NCBI RefSeq assembly: GCF_017726655.1
Contig: NZ_CP072308.1
Location: forward strand, 1,364,001-1,428,000
Source of the DNA: Agrobacterium tumefaciens
GTDB taxonomy: Bacteria; Pseudomonadota; Alphaproteobacteria; Rhizobiales; Rhizobiaceae
Length of the DNA: 64,000 nt
Direction of reading: 5' to 3'
The first letter of the stretch is position 1; every line of letters starts with the position of its first letter. The translations under genes and the position numbers were made by a program. The notes beneath the pieces were generated by a model. That model saw nothing but the letters and a program-made list of their open reading frames with translations. It made no database searches and was not told the DNA's origin. Positions 15,917-24,648 of this stretch are shown here, piece by piece.

Positions 15917-17161
15917 TTACGCTACAGCCGAGAGCCGGGCCTTGTCGCCGGACAGCCGGTCCACCATGAAATCGGCATACCAGTTGACGAACTGCATCAC
16001 CCCGCCTTCGTCTTCCATGGAATATGGTCCGGGCTCGTAGGCAGGCGAGCGAATGCCGAAGGCGTTTTCCTCGACGATGCGGCGGTCCTGGTCGTTGGTC
16101 TCGTTCCAGACGTGGGTGAGGTCTTCGAGATCGTAATCCACGCCTTCAACGGCATCCTTGTGCACCAGCCATTTGGTGGTGACCATGGTTTCCGTGGCGC
16201 TGAGCGGCAGCACGCGGAAGGAAATGGTGTGATCGCCGAGGAAGTGGTTCCACGTCGTCGGGTAATGGAACAGCAGCAGAGCCCCGATGTGGCTTATGCT
16301 GACATCGTCAGACAGCGGCCGACGCACGGCACGCTTGCCGGACATGGTGTAGCTTTCGGCCTCACCGATCAGCGGCATCCGGGCGACACGGAACTGGCCC
16401 TTGGGGTCGATCTTGAAACGGCTCGGCAGGCCGGCGGCCTCGCAGCGAGCCCAGTGACCACCGATTTCGGGGTCGCTGGCGCCGCCATCCGTTCCCGTCA
16501 CGCTGGGGTTTTCAGGATAGGTGCGGCAGAGTTCCGGGTGGTTTGCAGCGCAATGGTAGCACTCGCGGTTGTTTTCCCAGACGAGCTTCCAGTTGCCCTT
16601 TTCGATGATGGTGCTCTCATGGGCGACCTTCGCCTCCCAGATGCGGTGCGGCGCCATGTAGCTTTCGACTTCCTTGCGCATCGGCTCGAAATCCGCCGGC
16701 TGATCGGCAAGGCAGATGAAGACGTAACCGGCAACTGTCTCGCAGGCGACCGGCTTCAGGCCGAAATCGCCCTTGTCGAATTCCTCGCCCATGTGCCGCG
16801 CGAAGAGGAGCTTGCCATCGAGATCGTAGGTCCACTGGTGGTAAGGACAGACCAGACGGGCCGACTGACCCTTCTGCGTGGTGCAGACACGAGACCCGCG
16901 ATGGCGGCAGGAATTGTGAAAAGCGCGGATCTGGCCATCGCGACCACGAACGATCACGACGGAATAGGCGCCGACCTGCACGGTGAAATAGCTGCCGGAC
17001 TTCTGCACTTCGCAGTCATGGCCGACGAACAGCCAGTCGCGATACCATATCGTCTCCATATCGAGCTTGAAGTAATCCGGGTCCGTGTAGAAGGGCTGTT
17101 CCAGGCTGAAGCCTTCGCGGCGGTTTTTCAGCTGGCGCAATACGGTATCACGCAATTCCAT
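15917..17161 (-). CDS. gbcA: Rieske 2Fe-2S oxygenase, GbcA-like (glycine betaine demethylase)
   Basis: This 414-residue oxygenase has an N-terminal Rieske domain with the Cys-His pairs in CRHRGSRVC and CPYHQW, then a catalytic domain with the iron ligands in NNRECYHCAANHPELC and a late acidic block NETNDQDRRIVEENAFG. With the reductase it should remove one methyl group from glycine betaine, giving dimethylglycine and formaldehyde. The ATG at 17161 has GAGGA before it; a start at 17227 is not needed. Phased GCGACA sites and a palindrome upstream (17263-17308) suggest a specific regulator. No choline or dimethylglycine genes are adjacent, so the substrate is an inference. Confidence 0.85.
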   Translation of the reverse strand: MELRDTVLRQLKNRREGFSLEQPFYTDPDYFKLDMETIWYRDWLFVGHDCEVQKSGSYFTVQVGAYSVVIVRGRDGQIRAFHNSCRHRGSRVCTTQKGQSARLVCPYHQWTYDLDGKLLFARHMGEEFDKGDFGLKPVACETVAGYVFICLADQPADFEPMRKEVESYMAPHRIWEAKVAHESTIIEKGNWKLVWENNRECYHCAANHPELCRTYPENPSVTGTDGGASDPEIGGHWARCEAAGLPSRFKIDPKGQFRVARMPLIGEAESYTMSGKRAVRRPLSDDVSISHIGALLLFHYPTTWNHFLGDHTISFRVLPLSATETMVTTKWLVHKDAVEGVDYDLEDLTHVWNETNDQDRRIVEENAFGIRSPAYEPGPYSMEDEGGVMQFVNWYADFMVDRLSGDKARLSAVA

Positions 17162-17494
17162 GGCCAAATCCTCGATCAAACCGCTTTGCCCGGCACCATT
17201 TGCGGGGTTGCGGAACCATGTCCTCATCTAAACACCGGCGGTCATTTGCGGCAGCACAAACAGCGACATTACCTTCCGCATTGGCGACAAATTGCGACAT
17301 GCGCAATTCCCCGTCTGAAGCCTGTTCCACCGGGAAATCGGGCGGCTATTCAATGCCGCAGATAACGTCGCAATATGACGCATCATGTCGCGCTCGTTGC
17401 CGTTCACCCGACAGAAAACGGGAGGCGGCGCGCAACGGAGTATTAACGCGCCCTAAACTATCTTGTCGCATCGACAGCAACGGGGACGCTTCCG
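17162..17494. other. intergenic region between gbcA-like and unknown gene
   Basis: About 330 bp between divergent genes. It holds the GCGACA cluster described separately and further TGTCGC or GTCGCA words nearer the plus-strand gene (around 17380 and 17464). I see no convincing gene or RNA. Confidence 0.6.
17263..17308. promoter_or_regulatory. phased GCGACA repeats with overlapping AATTGCG palindrome
   Basis: GCGACA occurs at 17263, 17284 and 17294, that is 21 and 10 bases apart, one face of the helix. The third copy lies inside an exact inverted repeat, AATTGCG (17290-17296) and CGCAATT (17302-17308). The cluster sits 100-150 bp upstream of the gbcA-like gene. Binding by an AraC-like or other regulator is inferred. 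Confidence 0.5.
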
Positions 17495-18103
17495 GTGGAG
17501 AAGGCGACACGCATACGCTATTTCGATGCGAGCAGGCATTCGATCACACCCATTCGATCGAAAACGGCGCATTCAGACTTTCTGCGCACCGGCCGTATAA
17601 GCCGTTACGAGGAACGCTGGCTGCCGCGCGAACGCGTCTATTACAGCCACGAGGAAGTGGCTGCGCTGACCGGTCGCAAGCTCGAGGCGGCGGCCGATGC
17701 CACGCATAGCCGCCTCAACGCCTTTCACGACTCCATCCGTTTTCCCAAAATGGTCTTCCACCATCTTTTGAATGACCGTCCGCATCTCGGCTATTGTCAC
17801 GTCACGGCGGCGAAGACCAGTTTCGATGCGGAGCGCCATGTCCTCTGGTCCTTCTATTTCGCGAATTTCTTTGCCGAATTGAGCGGCAACGACAACTTCT
17901 TCGAAAACATCGATGCGCGGTATTCCCGCATGTATTTCGCCGTTGCGATCAACACGCTTCCGGACCGGCCGGTGGCGGTCGATACATCCTTCCATCGCGG
18001 CGGCCTGCTGTTCCAGACCCACGACCCGCGGGTAGCGCTGAAAAACGTGCTGATGCTCGGGGCGCGGTCCGAAGAGATGCGCAAGATCATCAGGGCGATA
18101 TAA
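17495..18103 (+). CDS. conserved hypothetical protein, 202 residues
   Basis: I do not recognise this protein with certainty. It is soluble, rich in aromatic residues and histidine, with no signal peptide or membrane segment. Distinct stretches are RYFDASRHSITPIRSKTAHS, SFYFANFFAELSGNDNFFEN and LFQTHDPRVALKNVLMLGAR. It may belong to a rhizobial DUF family, but I cannot name it firmly. The GTG at 17495 is the only upstream start in frame with a plausible purine-rich site. It is divergent from the gbcA-like gene and followed by the Sua5 gene after 63 bp. Confidence 0.75.
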   Translation: MEKATRIRYFDASRHSITPIRSKTAHSDFLRTGRISRYEERWLPRERVYYSHEEVAALTGRKLEAAADATHSRLNAFHDSIRFPKMVFHHLLNDRPHLGYCHVTAAKTSFDAERHVLWSFYFANFFAELSGNDNFFENIDARYSRMYFAVAINTLPDRPVAVDTSFHRGGLLFQTHDPRVALKNVLMLGARSEEMRKIIRAI

Positions 18104-18166
18104 GGCAGGATTGCGCTTTCCATTCCGGCCCGAAATACGCTATTGAGCGGCCTGAAAGGCAGCATC

Positions 18167-19144
18167 ATGGCGCGTCATATCAACATTGAAACCGAGCGGG
18201 ACACCGCCCTGCAGGCATCTGTTGCCGAGCTTTCCGCCGGGCGACCCATCGCCCTGCCGACGGAAACGGTCTACGGCCTTGCCGCCGATGCTACGAACCC
18301 GGCGGCCATTACCAGCATATACGAGACAAAGGGCCGGCCGCAGTTCAATCCGCTGATCTGCCACATGGCCGATCTCGCCATGGCAGAACGTTACGCGGTT
18401 TTCGACCCGGTATCGCGGACGCTCGCGGAGGCCTTCTGGCCCGGCCCGCTGACGCTGGTGCTGCCGCTGAAAGCCGGCAGCGGCATTCATTCGCTGGCGA
18501 CGGCCGGGCTCGATACCGTCGGCATCCGCGTTCCCCAGGGTTTTGCCGGCGATCTGATCCGCCGCTTCGACAGGCCGCTCGCGGCCCCGAGCGCCAATAG
18601 TTCCGGCAAGATCAGCCCGACGAGTGCTGCCCATGTGGAAGCCGACCTCGGCCAGAAGATCAATCTCATTCTCGACGGCGGGGCCGCCTCCGTTGGTGTT
18701 GAATCCACCATCGTCAAGGTGGAAGCGGATGGCCGGGTGCGACTGCTGCGCCCCGGCGGCATCGTCACCGCGGAGATTGAGCGTGTCGCCGGTCTCAGGC
18801 TGGAACGGCCGGAAAAAGCCTCGGCCGCCATCGAGGCCCCGGGAATGCTTGCTTCGCATTACGCGCCGGGCGCCACTGTGCGCCTCAATGCCACCTCGGT
18901 TCTGCCCGGTGAAGCGCTGATCCGCTTCGGCGGCATCGCCATATCGGGCGAGGAGCGCGCGCATGCCGTTCTCGATCTTAGCCCCGCTGGCGATCTTGCG
19001 GAGGCTGCGGCCAATCTGTTCGATTATCTGAAGGCCGCCGATGCGAGCGGTGCGGACACGATCGCCATCACCACCATTCCCACCCATGGCCTCGGAGAGG
19101 CGATCAACGACCGCCTATCCCGCGCCGCCGCGCCGCGAGGCTGA
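18167..19144 (+). CDS. L-threonylcarbamoyladenylate synthase (Sua5 type)
   Basis: This enzyme makes the threonylcarbamoyl-AMP used for the t6A37 tRNA modification from threonine, bicarbonate and ATP. The 325-residue protein has the YrdC core (IALPTETVYGLAADATNPA, KGRPQFNPLICHM, then APSANSSGKISPTSAAHV) and the C-terminal Sua5 domain (APGMLASHYAPGATV, then GEALIRFGG). The ATG at 18167 has AAAGG upstream; an in-frame TTG at 18143 is less likely. The length marks it as the long Sua5 form, not the short TsaC. Confidence 0.95.
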   Translation: MARHINIETERDTALQASVAELSAGRPIALPTETVYGLAADATNPAAITSIYETKGRPQFNPLICHMADLAMAERYAVFDPVSRTLAEAFWPGPLTLVLPLKAGSGIHSLATAGLDTVGIRVPQGFAGDLIRRFDRPLAAPSANSSGKISPTSAAHVEADLGQKINLILDGGAASVGVESTIVKVEADGRVRLLRPGGIVTAEIERVAGLRLERPEKASAAIEAPGMLASHYAPGATVRLNATSVLPGEALIRFGGIAISGEERAHAVLDLSPAGDLAEAAANLFDYLKAADASGADTIAITTIPTHGLGEAINDRLSRAAAPRG

Positions 19145-19186
19145 CGTCGCTTACCAGCTTCGCCCCCGTTTTTTAGAGACAGCGAG

Positions 19187-20626
19187 ATGCCCATGACGAC
19201 CACCGCCATCCCCTCCTCCGAACTCCTCGACCGCTTCACCGCCATTGTCGGCGAAAAGAACGCGGTGCGCGACCCGGCGGAAATGGCGCCGCGCCTTGTC
19301 GAAAACCGCGGGCTATATCGCGGCGCTTCGCCGCTGCTGCTGAAGCCCGGTTCCGTCGAAGAGGTCTCGGCCATCCTGAAACTCGCCAGCGAGACCGGCA
19401 CGCCCATCGTGCCGCAAACCGGCAATACCGGCCTTGTGGGCGGCCAGACGCCGCGCGCCGATGGAGGCGATATCATCCTGTCGCTGGAGCGCATGAACCG
19501 CGTCCGTGACATCGACCCCGTCGCCAATATCATCGTCGCCGATGCCGGCTGCATTCTTGACGACATTCACAAGGCCGCGGATTCAGTGGAACGCATGTTT
19601 CCGCTGTCGCTCGGCTCTCAGGGCTCCTGCCGTATCGGCGGCAATCTCGCCACCAATGCCGGCGGCACGGCGGTGCTGGCCTATGGCAACATGCGCCAGC
19701 TCTGCCTCGGGCTCGAGGTGGTGCTGCCGACAGGCGAAATCTGGAACGGGCTGCGCCGGCTGAAAAAGGACAATACGGGCTACGATCTGCGCGATCTCTT
19801 CATCGGTTCGGAAGGCACGCTCGGCGTCATTACCGGCGCGGTGCTGAAGCTTTTCCCGAAGCCGCTCGGGCATCAGGTCGCTTTTGCCGGACTTGCCTCC
19901 ACCGGGGACGCCCTGAAACTGTTCGAGATGGCCTCCAATCTCTGCGGCACGGCGCTGACCGGTTTCGAGCTTATGCCGCGAATCGGTGTCGAGTTCACCG
20001 CCAGACACATTCCCGGCGTGCGCGACCCTCTGGGTCAGCCGCATGACTGGTACGCGCTCATCGACATCTCCACTTCCGATTCTGCAGAGACGGCGGATAC
20101 GATGATGCAGTCGCTGCTGGAGTGCGGATTTGAGGCGGGGCTGGTTCAGGACGCGGTCATCGCCGCATCGGAGGCGCAGAGACAGGCGCTTTGGCACATG
20201 CGCGAGAGTATGTCGGATGCACAGAAGCCGGAGGGCGGCTCAATCAAGCACGATGTTTCCGTTCCTGTGTCAAAAATACCGGAATTCATGACGACGGCGG
20301 AAAAGGCCGTGCTTGCCGCCATTCCCGGCGCCCGCGTCTGCGCATTCGGCCATCTTGGTGACGGCAACATCCATTACAACATCTCCCAGCCCGTGGACGC
20401 CGACAAGGCAGAATTCATCGGCCGCTGGCGGGAGATGAACGAAATCGTGCATGGCATCGTGCTGTCGCTCGGCGGCTCGATTTCGGCCGAGCATGGCATC
20501 GGCCAGCTGAAACGCGACGAACTCGCCGCCATCCGGCCCGGTATCGAAATGGAGCTGATGCGGCGCATCAAGCACGCCTTCGATCCTGTTGGTATCATGA
20601 ACCCCGGCAAGGTTCTGGCGGGGTGA
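19187..20626 (+). CDS. FAD-linked D-2-hydroxyacid dehydrogenase family protein
   Basis: This 479-residue flavoprotein has the FAD-binding-4 blocks (PIVPQTGNTGLVGGQTP, then PLSLGSQGSCRIGGNLATNA) and the C-terminal FAD-oxidase domain with CAFGHLGDGNIHYNISQP and EHGIGQLKRDELAA, where the histidines bind metal and substrate. It resembles D-lactate, D-2-hydroxyglutarate and GlcD-type dehydrogenases. The exact substrate is not fixed by sequence. It starts at ATG 19187 (a second ATG lies at 19193) and follows the Sua5 gene by 42 bp, probably co-transcribed. Confidence 0.9.
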   Translation: MPMTTTAIPSSELLDRFTAIVGEKNAVRDPAEMAPRLVENRGLYRGASPLLLKPGSVEEVSAILKLASETGTPIVPQTGNTGLVGGQTPRADGGDIILSLERMNRVRDIDPVANIIVADAGCILDDIHKAADSVERMFPLSLGSQGSCRIGGNLATNAGGTAVLAYGNMRQLCLGLEVVLPTGEIWNGLRRLKKDNTGYDLRDLFIGSEGTLGVITGAVLKLFPKPLGHQVAFAGLASTGDALKLFEMASNLCGTALTGFELMPRIGVEFTARHIPGVRDPLGQPHDWYALIDISTSDSAETADTMMQSLLECGFEAGLVQDAVIAASEAQRQALWHMRESMSDAQKPEGGSIKHDVSVPVSKIPEFMTTAEKAVLAAIPGARVCAFGHLGDGNIHYNISQPVDADKAEFIGRWREMNEIVHGIVLSLGGSISAEHGIGQLKRDELAAIRPGIEMELMRRIKHAFDPVGIMNPGKVLAG

Positions 20627-20635
20627 CCACCCGCG

Positions 20636-21160
20636 CTAAGCCAGCGTCCGTAGCGCCCAGGCGGGCGCCAGTTCCGCATTCAGTCGGCGCGACTTCGTCC
20701 CGGCTACCAGTTGCGTCAGGCTCATGCCCGGCTTTGCGATGGACAGCGCTTGTTTTTTGGGGAGGAGATAGCCGTTCTCCAGTGGTGGCGTGCGACGCAG
20801 CATGCGGCTGAAGATATTCCGCCGATGGTATCGCGACGGCGAAAACCGGGCAGGCTCAGCGCAGATCGCGACATACTCCAGAATTTCGTCGATCCAGCCC
20901 GCCTGCGGGCGCGCACCGGGCTCGATCAACAACAGCCACCCGCCACGCGCCGACTGCACGATCTCCTCAATATTCCATTGCCCATAAAAGCGGCAGCCGG
21001 CCGCATCCGCGACGCGCGATGATCCATCGCGCGACCCGTGATCGAGGATAACGACGTCGCTTACAAGGCCTTCCACGGCTCCGGTAACAAGCGCAGATAG
21101 CGTGTGCGCCAGCTCCGGTTCCTGATCCCGGCATTCCATGATGACTGTCAACATAGGCAT
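20636..21160 (-). CDS. glycosyltransferase family 2-like protein
   Basis: This 174-residue protein begins like a GT-A nucleotide-sugar binding domain (MLTVIMECRDQEPELAHTLS, then SDVVILDHGSRDGSSRVADA). It continues with GGWLLLIEPGARPQAGWIDE, where the usual DxD is not obvious. It is short for the family, so it may lack transferase activity. The ATG at 21160 is used; 21154 is also possible. It converges on the dehydrogenase gene, with 9 bases between the two. Confidence 0.7.
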   Translation of the reverse strand: MPMLTVIMECRDQEPELAHTLSALVTGAVEGLVSDVVILDHGSRDGSSRVADAAGCRFYGQWNIEEIVQSARGGWLLLIEPGARPQAGWIDEILEYVAICAEPARFSPSRYHRRNIFSRMLRRTPPLENGYLLPKKQALSIAKPGMSLTQLVAGTKSRRLNAELAPAWALRTLA

Positions 21161-21440
21161 AGCTCTAACGCATCGCACAATAAATTGCCACTGGGCCAAC
21201 AAGGGGAAAATCCGCGTCTCGTTACACCGGGTCAGGCCGGTCATTAATAGCGTTTAATGAACCAACGGGTGGGGCGACCCATCCAGGAACGGCCTTTTCT
21301 TGATTTTTGTTCTTGTATTGTTCTCTTTGATGATGTAGGAATTTAATCATTGGAAGGGCGACTGACTGTCGCTTCCGAAGGACACGGTTTAGGGCGTTGA
21401 GCGTGCCTTTTGCGGCGCGTGGCGCTCTGGGAGCATCCAG

Positions 21441-22598
21441 ATGAGAAACCATACGCTTGACGGGCAGGCTGCCTTTCAGCCAGGCCATATGCCTGACATG
21501 GCCAATGCGATCGCCGATGCATCCGGCCTGCGCATCGAGATCGATCGCCGTCGCGGTCGGGGCGCCGGACTGAACCCCGACGGGCGCTTCGAAGCCTTGC
21601 AGCGCGAGGTTTTCGACGACGGATGGCAGACGCTCGAGGATATGCCAGAGTTCCGCACGGAAGTGCAGGTGGAAAAACCGCGCAGCATCATCACCCGCAA
21701 CGAGTCGCCAGACATCCCCTTCGACCGTTCCATCAACCCCTATCGCGGCTGCGAACATGGTTGCATCTATTGTTTCGCTCGGCCGACGCACAGCTATATG
21801 GGGCTTTCCGCCGGGCTCGATTTCGAATCGAAGCTCTTCGCCAAGCCGGATGCCGCGAAACTTCTGGAGCGCGAACTGGCAAAGCCGGGTTACAAGCCGC
21901 GTGTGATCGCCATCGGCACCAACACCGACCCCTACCAGCCGATCGAGCGCGAATGGCGCATCATGCGGCAGATACTGGAAGTGCTGGCAGAGGCCGATCA
22001 CCCCGTCGCTATCGTCACAAAATCAGCGCTCATCAAACGGGATATCGATATTCTCGGGCCGATGGCCAAGAAGGGGCTCGCCAAGGTCGGCATGTCCGTG
22101 ACGACGCTGGACCGCAAGTTGTCACGCAACATGGAGCCGCGCGCCGCGACACCTGAAAAGCGGCTGGAGGCCGTGAAGGCTCTGACAGAGGCCGGCATTC
22201 CCGTGGCCGTGATGATGGCGCCCGTCATTCCAGCCCTTAACGATCACGAAATCGAGCGCATTCTCGAGGCTGGCAAGGCCGCCGGCGCGACGGAGGCTTC
22301 CTACGTGCTGTTGCGCCTGCCGCTGGAAGTGAGCCCTCTGTTTCGCGACTGGCTGCTGCGCACCTATCCCGACCGGTACCGCCATGTCATGTCGCTGGTA
22401 CGATCCATGCGGGACGGTAAGGATTACGACGCGGAGTTTGGCAAGCGCATGAAAGGCGAAGGCCCCTATGCCTGGCAGATCGGTCGTCGTTTCGAAATGG
22501 CGACGAAGCGGCTTGGACTTGTCCGACGGGCCATTCACCTGCGCGACGATCTCTTCGTGCCACCCGGTGGTTCGGGCGTGCAATTGTCGTTGCTTTGA
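21441..22598 (+). CDS. PA0069-type radical SAM protein
   Basis: This 385-residue radical SAM enzyme has the cluster motif CX3CX2C in YRGCEHGCIYCFARPTH and the following HSYMGLSAGLDFESKLFAK, then AIGTNTDPYQPIEREWRIMR, SVTTLDRKLSRNMEPRAATP and VLLRLPLEVSPLFRDWL. This pattern is that of the conserved PA0069/Rv2578c group, whose reaction is unknown. The ATG at 21441 follows GGGAGCATCC. It stands alone. The 280 bp in front hold two short GC hairpins (near 21266 and 21354) and an AT-rich stretch. Confidence 0.9.
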   Translation: MRNHTLDGQAAFQPGHMPDMANAIADASGLRIEIDRRRGRGAGLNPDGRFEALQREVFDDGWQTLEDMPEFRTEVQVEKPRSIITRNESPDIPFDRSINPYRGCEHGCIYCFARPTHSYMGLSAGLDFESKLFAKPDAAKLLERELAKPGYKPRVIAIGTNTDPYQPIEREWRIMRQILEVLAEADHPVAIVTKSALIKRDIDILGPMAKKGLAKVGMSVTTLDRKLSRNMEPRAATPEKRLEAVKALTEAGIPVAVMMAPVIPALNDHEIERILEAGKAAGATEASYVLLRLPLEVSPLFRDWLLRTYPDRYRHVMSLVRSMRDGKDYDAEFGKRMKGEGPYAWQIGRRFEMATKRLGLVRRAIHLRDDLFVPPGGSGVQLSLL

Positions 22599-23040
22599 GA
22601 GCCGGACGCTGAAAGTGACTGGGGGTAATCGATGCACGGAAGAATTCAACCTCCCCTTTGGTTTCAGCCGAGGATCTTATTCGAGCGCGATAGCGACTCC
22701 CGGCTCCAGCCCGATGAGGCTGTCGATCAGGATGATAACTCGCCGACAACAGGAGGCTTTTTAAGCCTCTCATAAACGGAATTCCAAAAGATGAGCATCA
22801 ACCTTTTCACCTGTTGCTCTCGATGACATGCCCGGCTGGTTTCCCTGGCCCGCCGGACACAGCCCCCGGATCCGCCGCCTCGCGTGCGATCGTTTTCCTC
22901 CGCCGCCCCATTGGAGGATCGAGGTCATGACGACCTTAAGGGCACGGTGAGCCACGCCCCTTGACCCCGGCTCCCCGCGCCTGTCATCGCCCGCTTCCGG
23001 GGGCTTGCAGGAGATCGGGTGTGTATGCGAGTTTCGCCGC
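22599..23040. other. 442-bp gap between radical SAM gene and rnhB
   Basis: I find no convincing gene. A 47-codon frame at 22632-22775 has a plausible ribosome site but poor codon usage for this genome. A 7-bp hairpin GAGGCTT/AAGCCTC lies at about 22751-22767. The stretch 22810-23030 is GC-rich with several CCGG-type inverted words, and could be a structured leader of rnhB or a decayed gene. Confidence 0.5.
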
Positions 23041-23697
23041 ATGAAACGCACGGCCACACCCGATTCTCCTGCCCTTTTCGATATCGCCGAAACCGGCCCG
23101 GATTTCTCGTTCGAACTGGAGGCAAAAAAGAAAGGTCTCTGGCCCGTCGCGGGTACGGACGAGGCCGGCCGGGGACCGCTTGCCGGCCCTGTGGTTGCGG
23201 CCGCCGTCATTCTCGATCCCGATAATATCCCCAAGGGTATGGACGATTCCAAAAAGCTGACAAAGCAGAAACGAGAGAGCCTGTTCGTCCAGATCATGGA
23301 AAGCTCGATTGTTTCCGTCGCCTCCTCCGGCCCAGGCCTGATCGACACGATGAATATCCTGCGCGCGAGCCTCGACGCCATGCGCCGCGCCGTGCTCGGC
23401 CTCGAAATCCCTCCCGCCCTCGTGCTGGCCGACGGCCGCGACCGGCCACCTGGCATCACCTGCGAATCCAGGGCCGTCATCAAGGGCGACTCCCGCTCCC
23501 TCTCCATCGCCGCCGCGTCAATCGTCGCCAAAGTGACCCGCGACCGGATGATGGAACGGGCCGGCGTGGTGCACACATCCTATGGCTTCGAAGGCCACGC
23601 CGGCTATGGCACGCCCGCCCATCTACGCGCCATCGAAAGCCACGGGCCTTGTCCGCTGCACCGCATGAGCTTTCGGCCGCTGAAGCGGGAATTATAG
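23041..23697 (+). CDS. rnhB: ribonuclease HII
   Basis: RNase HII cleaves the RNA strand at ribonucleotides embedded in DNA. The 218-residue protein has the catalytic [17 protein letters not shown] block, [11 protein letters not shown] with the second-shell Asp, and [14 protein letters not shown], giving the DEDD set. The ATG at 23041 is chosen over an in-frame start at 23005 because the N terminus then matches the usual short extension before the catalytic domain. It faces the accessory pocket downstream. Confidence 0.96.
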   Translation: MKRTATPDSPALFDIAETGPDFSFELEAKKKGLWPVAGTDEAGRGPLAGPVVAAAVILDPDNIPKGMDDSKKLTKQKRESLFVQIMESSIVSVASSGPGLIDTMNILRASLDAMRRAVLGLEIPPALVLADGRDRPPGITCESRAVIKGDSRSLSIAAASIVAKVTRDRMMERAGVVHTSYGFEGHAGYGTPAHLRAIESHGPCPLHRMSFRPLKREL

Positions 23698-23748
23698 TGG
23701 CCGGGTGATGCGGCTCCACCTAAAACTTCCGCCATCGACGCAGACAAG

Positions 23749-24321
23749 TCATGGACCCGTCTCGGCAACACCATTGGTTTTCAACCAACTGATCACCGCG
23801 TCTGCATTCTTTTCCGGCGGGTGCACGGGATAAAAGACATGCCTGATAACACCGGTCTGGATGATCATCGTTAGCCTTCGTAACAGGATCAGGCCACCGG
23901 CGTGGAACCTTGGTAAGCTAAGGGCCGATGCAAGGAGAAGCGAATGATCGGAAAGAAGTGGGAACGGAAGGTGGAGCCGTTCCGCGGCTTCGCGTTGATA
24001 CTCCGTGGTTTGGGTCGACAGGCCGAATAGATGACTGACACCTAATTCTTTTAATTCAACGAAATGGTCTCGGAACGCGCAGGACTGCGGTGTGCAACCT
24101 CTCGCGCCGGGGATCGCGTCCCACCCGTCAAGTGCGGTCCCTCCCGGAGGACTCGTCCGAGGATAGGCATAGACCACAGAAAGCCCCGGACTGCAAAGAT
24201 CCACGGTAGTTCCATCTGTCGCCTGCAAAGCGATGCGTGGCACTTCCATTCCAAGCAGGTGATCCGCGCTTCCATCGTCTTGGGGCCTCAGTTCGGTACT
24301 ATCATTCTCCGTCACATTCAT
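23749..24321 (-). CDS. peroxiredoxin (BCP/PrxQ-like) family protein
   Basis: This 190-residue protein has an AhpC/TSA-type thioredoxin fold: SVVYAYPRTSPPGG, then GARGCTPQSCAFRDHFVELK, LFGLSTQTTEYQREAAERL and HLPFPLLSDHSLLLASAL. GCTPQSC carries the two cysteines of PrxQ/BCP proteins, five residues apart. Compared with classical BCP an insert of about ten residues separates the YP strand from the peroxidatic cysteine. The ATG at 24321 is used. It lies downstream of an acetyltransferase remnant on the same strand. Confidence 0.8.
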   Translation of the reverse strand: MNVTENDSTELRPQDDGSADHLLGMEVPRIALQATDGTTVDLCSPGLSVVYAYPRTSPPGGTALDGWDAIPGARGCTPQSCAFRDHFVELKELGVSHLFGLSTQTTEYQREAAERLHLPFPLLSDHSLLLASALSLPRFHAGGLILLRRLTMIIQTGVIRHVFYPVHPPEKNADAVISWLKTNGVAETGP

Positions 24322-24328
24322 TGCGGCC

Positions 24329-24516
24329 TCATCTGTCGTTACTGGGCGCGAGGATAAACGCGGTGTCTTCTATCCTGCAGGGGTGGGTATAATAGCCAAA
24401 GTCCCCATCTCCATTCTCGGATGATCAACAACATTCTTCAGACACACAGTATCGCGATACAAGGTACCGTCGGGCTGTATAATTGGGTGAACAGCGATAT
24501 TGTCGAGAAGAGGCAT
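24329..24516 (-). pseudogene. frameshifted remnant of a CatB-like hexapeptide acetyltransferase
   Basis: From ATG 24516 the frame reads MPLLDNIAVHPIIQPDGTLY, RDTVCLKNVVDHPRMEMG and then leaves sense, stopping at 24370. A one-base shift after MEMG restores DFGYYTHPCRIEDTAFIL, which stops at 24329. VDHPRMEMG followed by DFGYYTHP resembles the N terminus of xenobiotic/antibiotic acetyltransferases of the CatB/Vat type, which then have hexapeptide repeats; none follow here. So this is a short, frameshifted, truncated relic. The family name is from memory of the pattern. Confidence 0.5.
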
Positions 24517-24648
24517 GATGAACCTTTCAGGTTGATCGCCAACCGTGTCTGATAGGATTGAGGATCTCTAAGATTTGCACGCGATGGGCTACGACGAGAC
24601 TAATTTCGCCCTGGACAGAAATCCATCGTGGTCGGACTATCGCTCCGA

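Noticed and set aside
22632..22775. 47-codon frame before rnhB with a GGGGG ribosome site
   Set aside because: Codon choice is unlike the rest of the genome and I recognise no relative; kept only as a remark on the gap.
22770..23576. 268-codon frame antisense to rnhB and its leader
   Set aside because: It overlaps the catalytic part of rnhB and reads as serine/arginine-rich low-complexity sequence.
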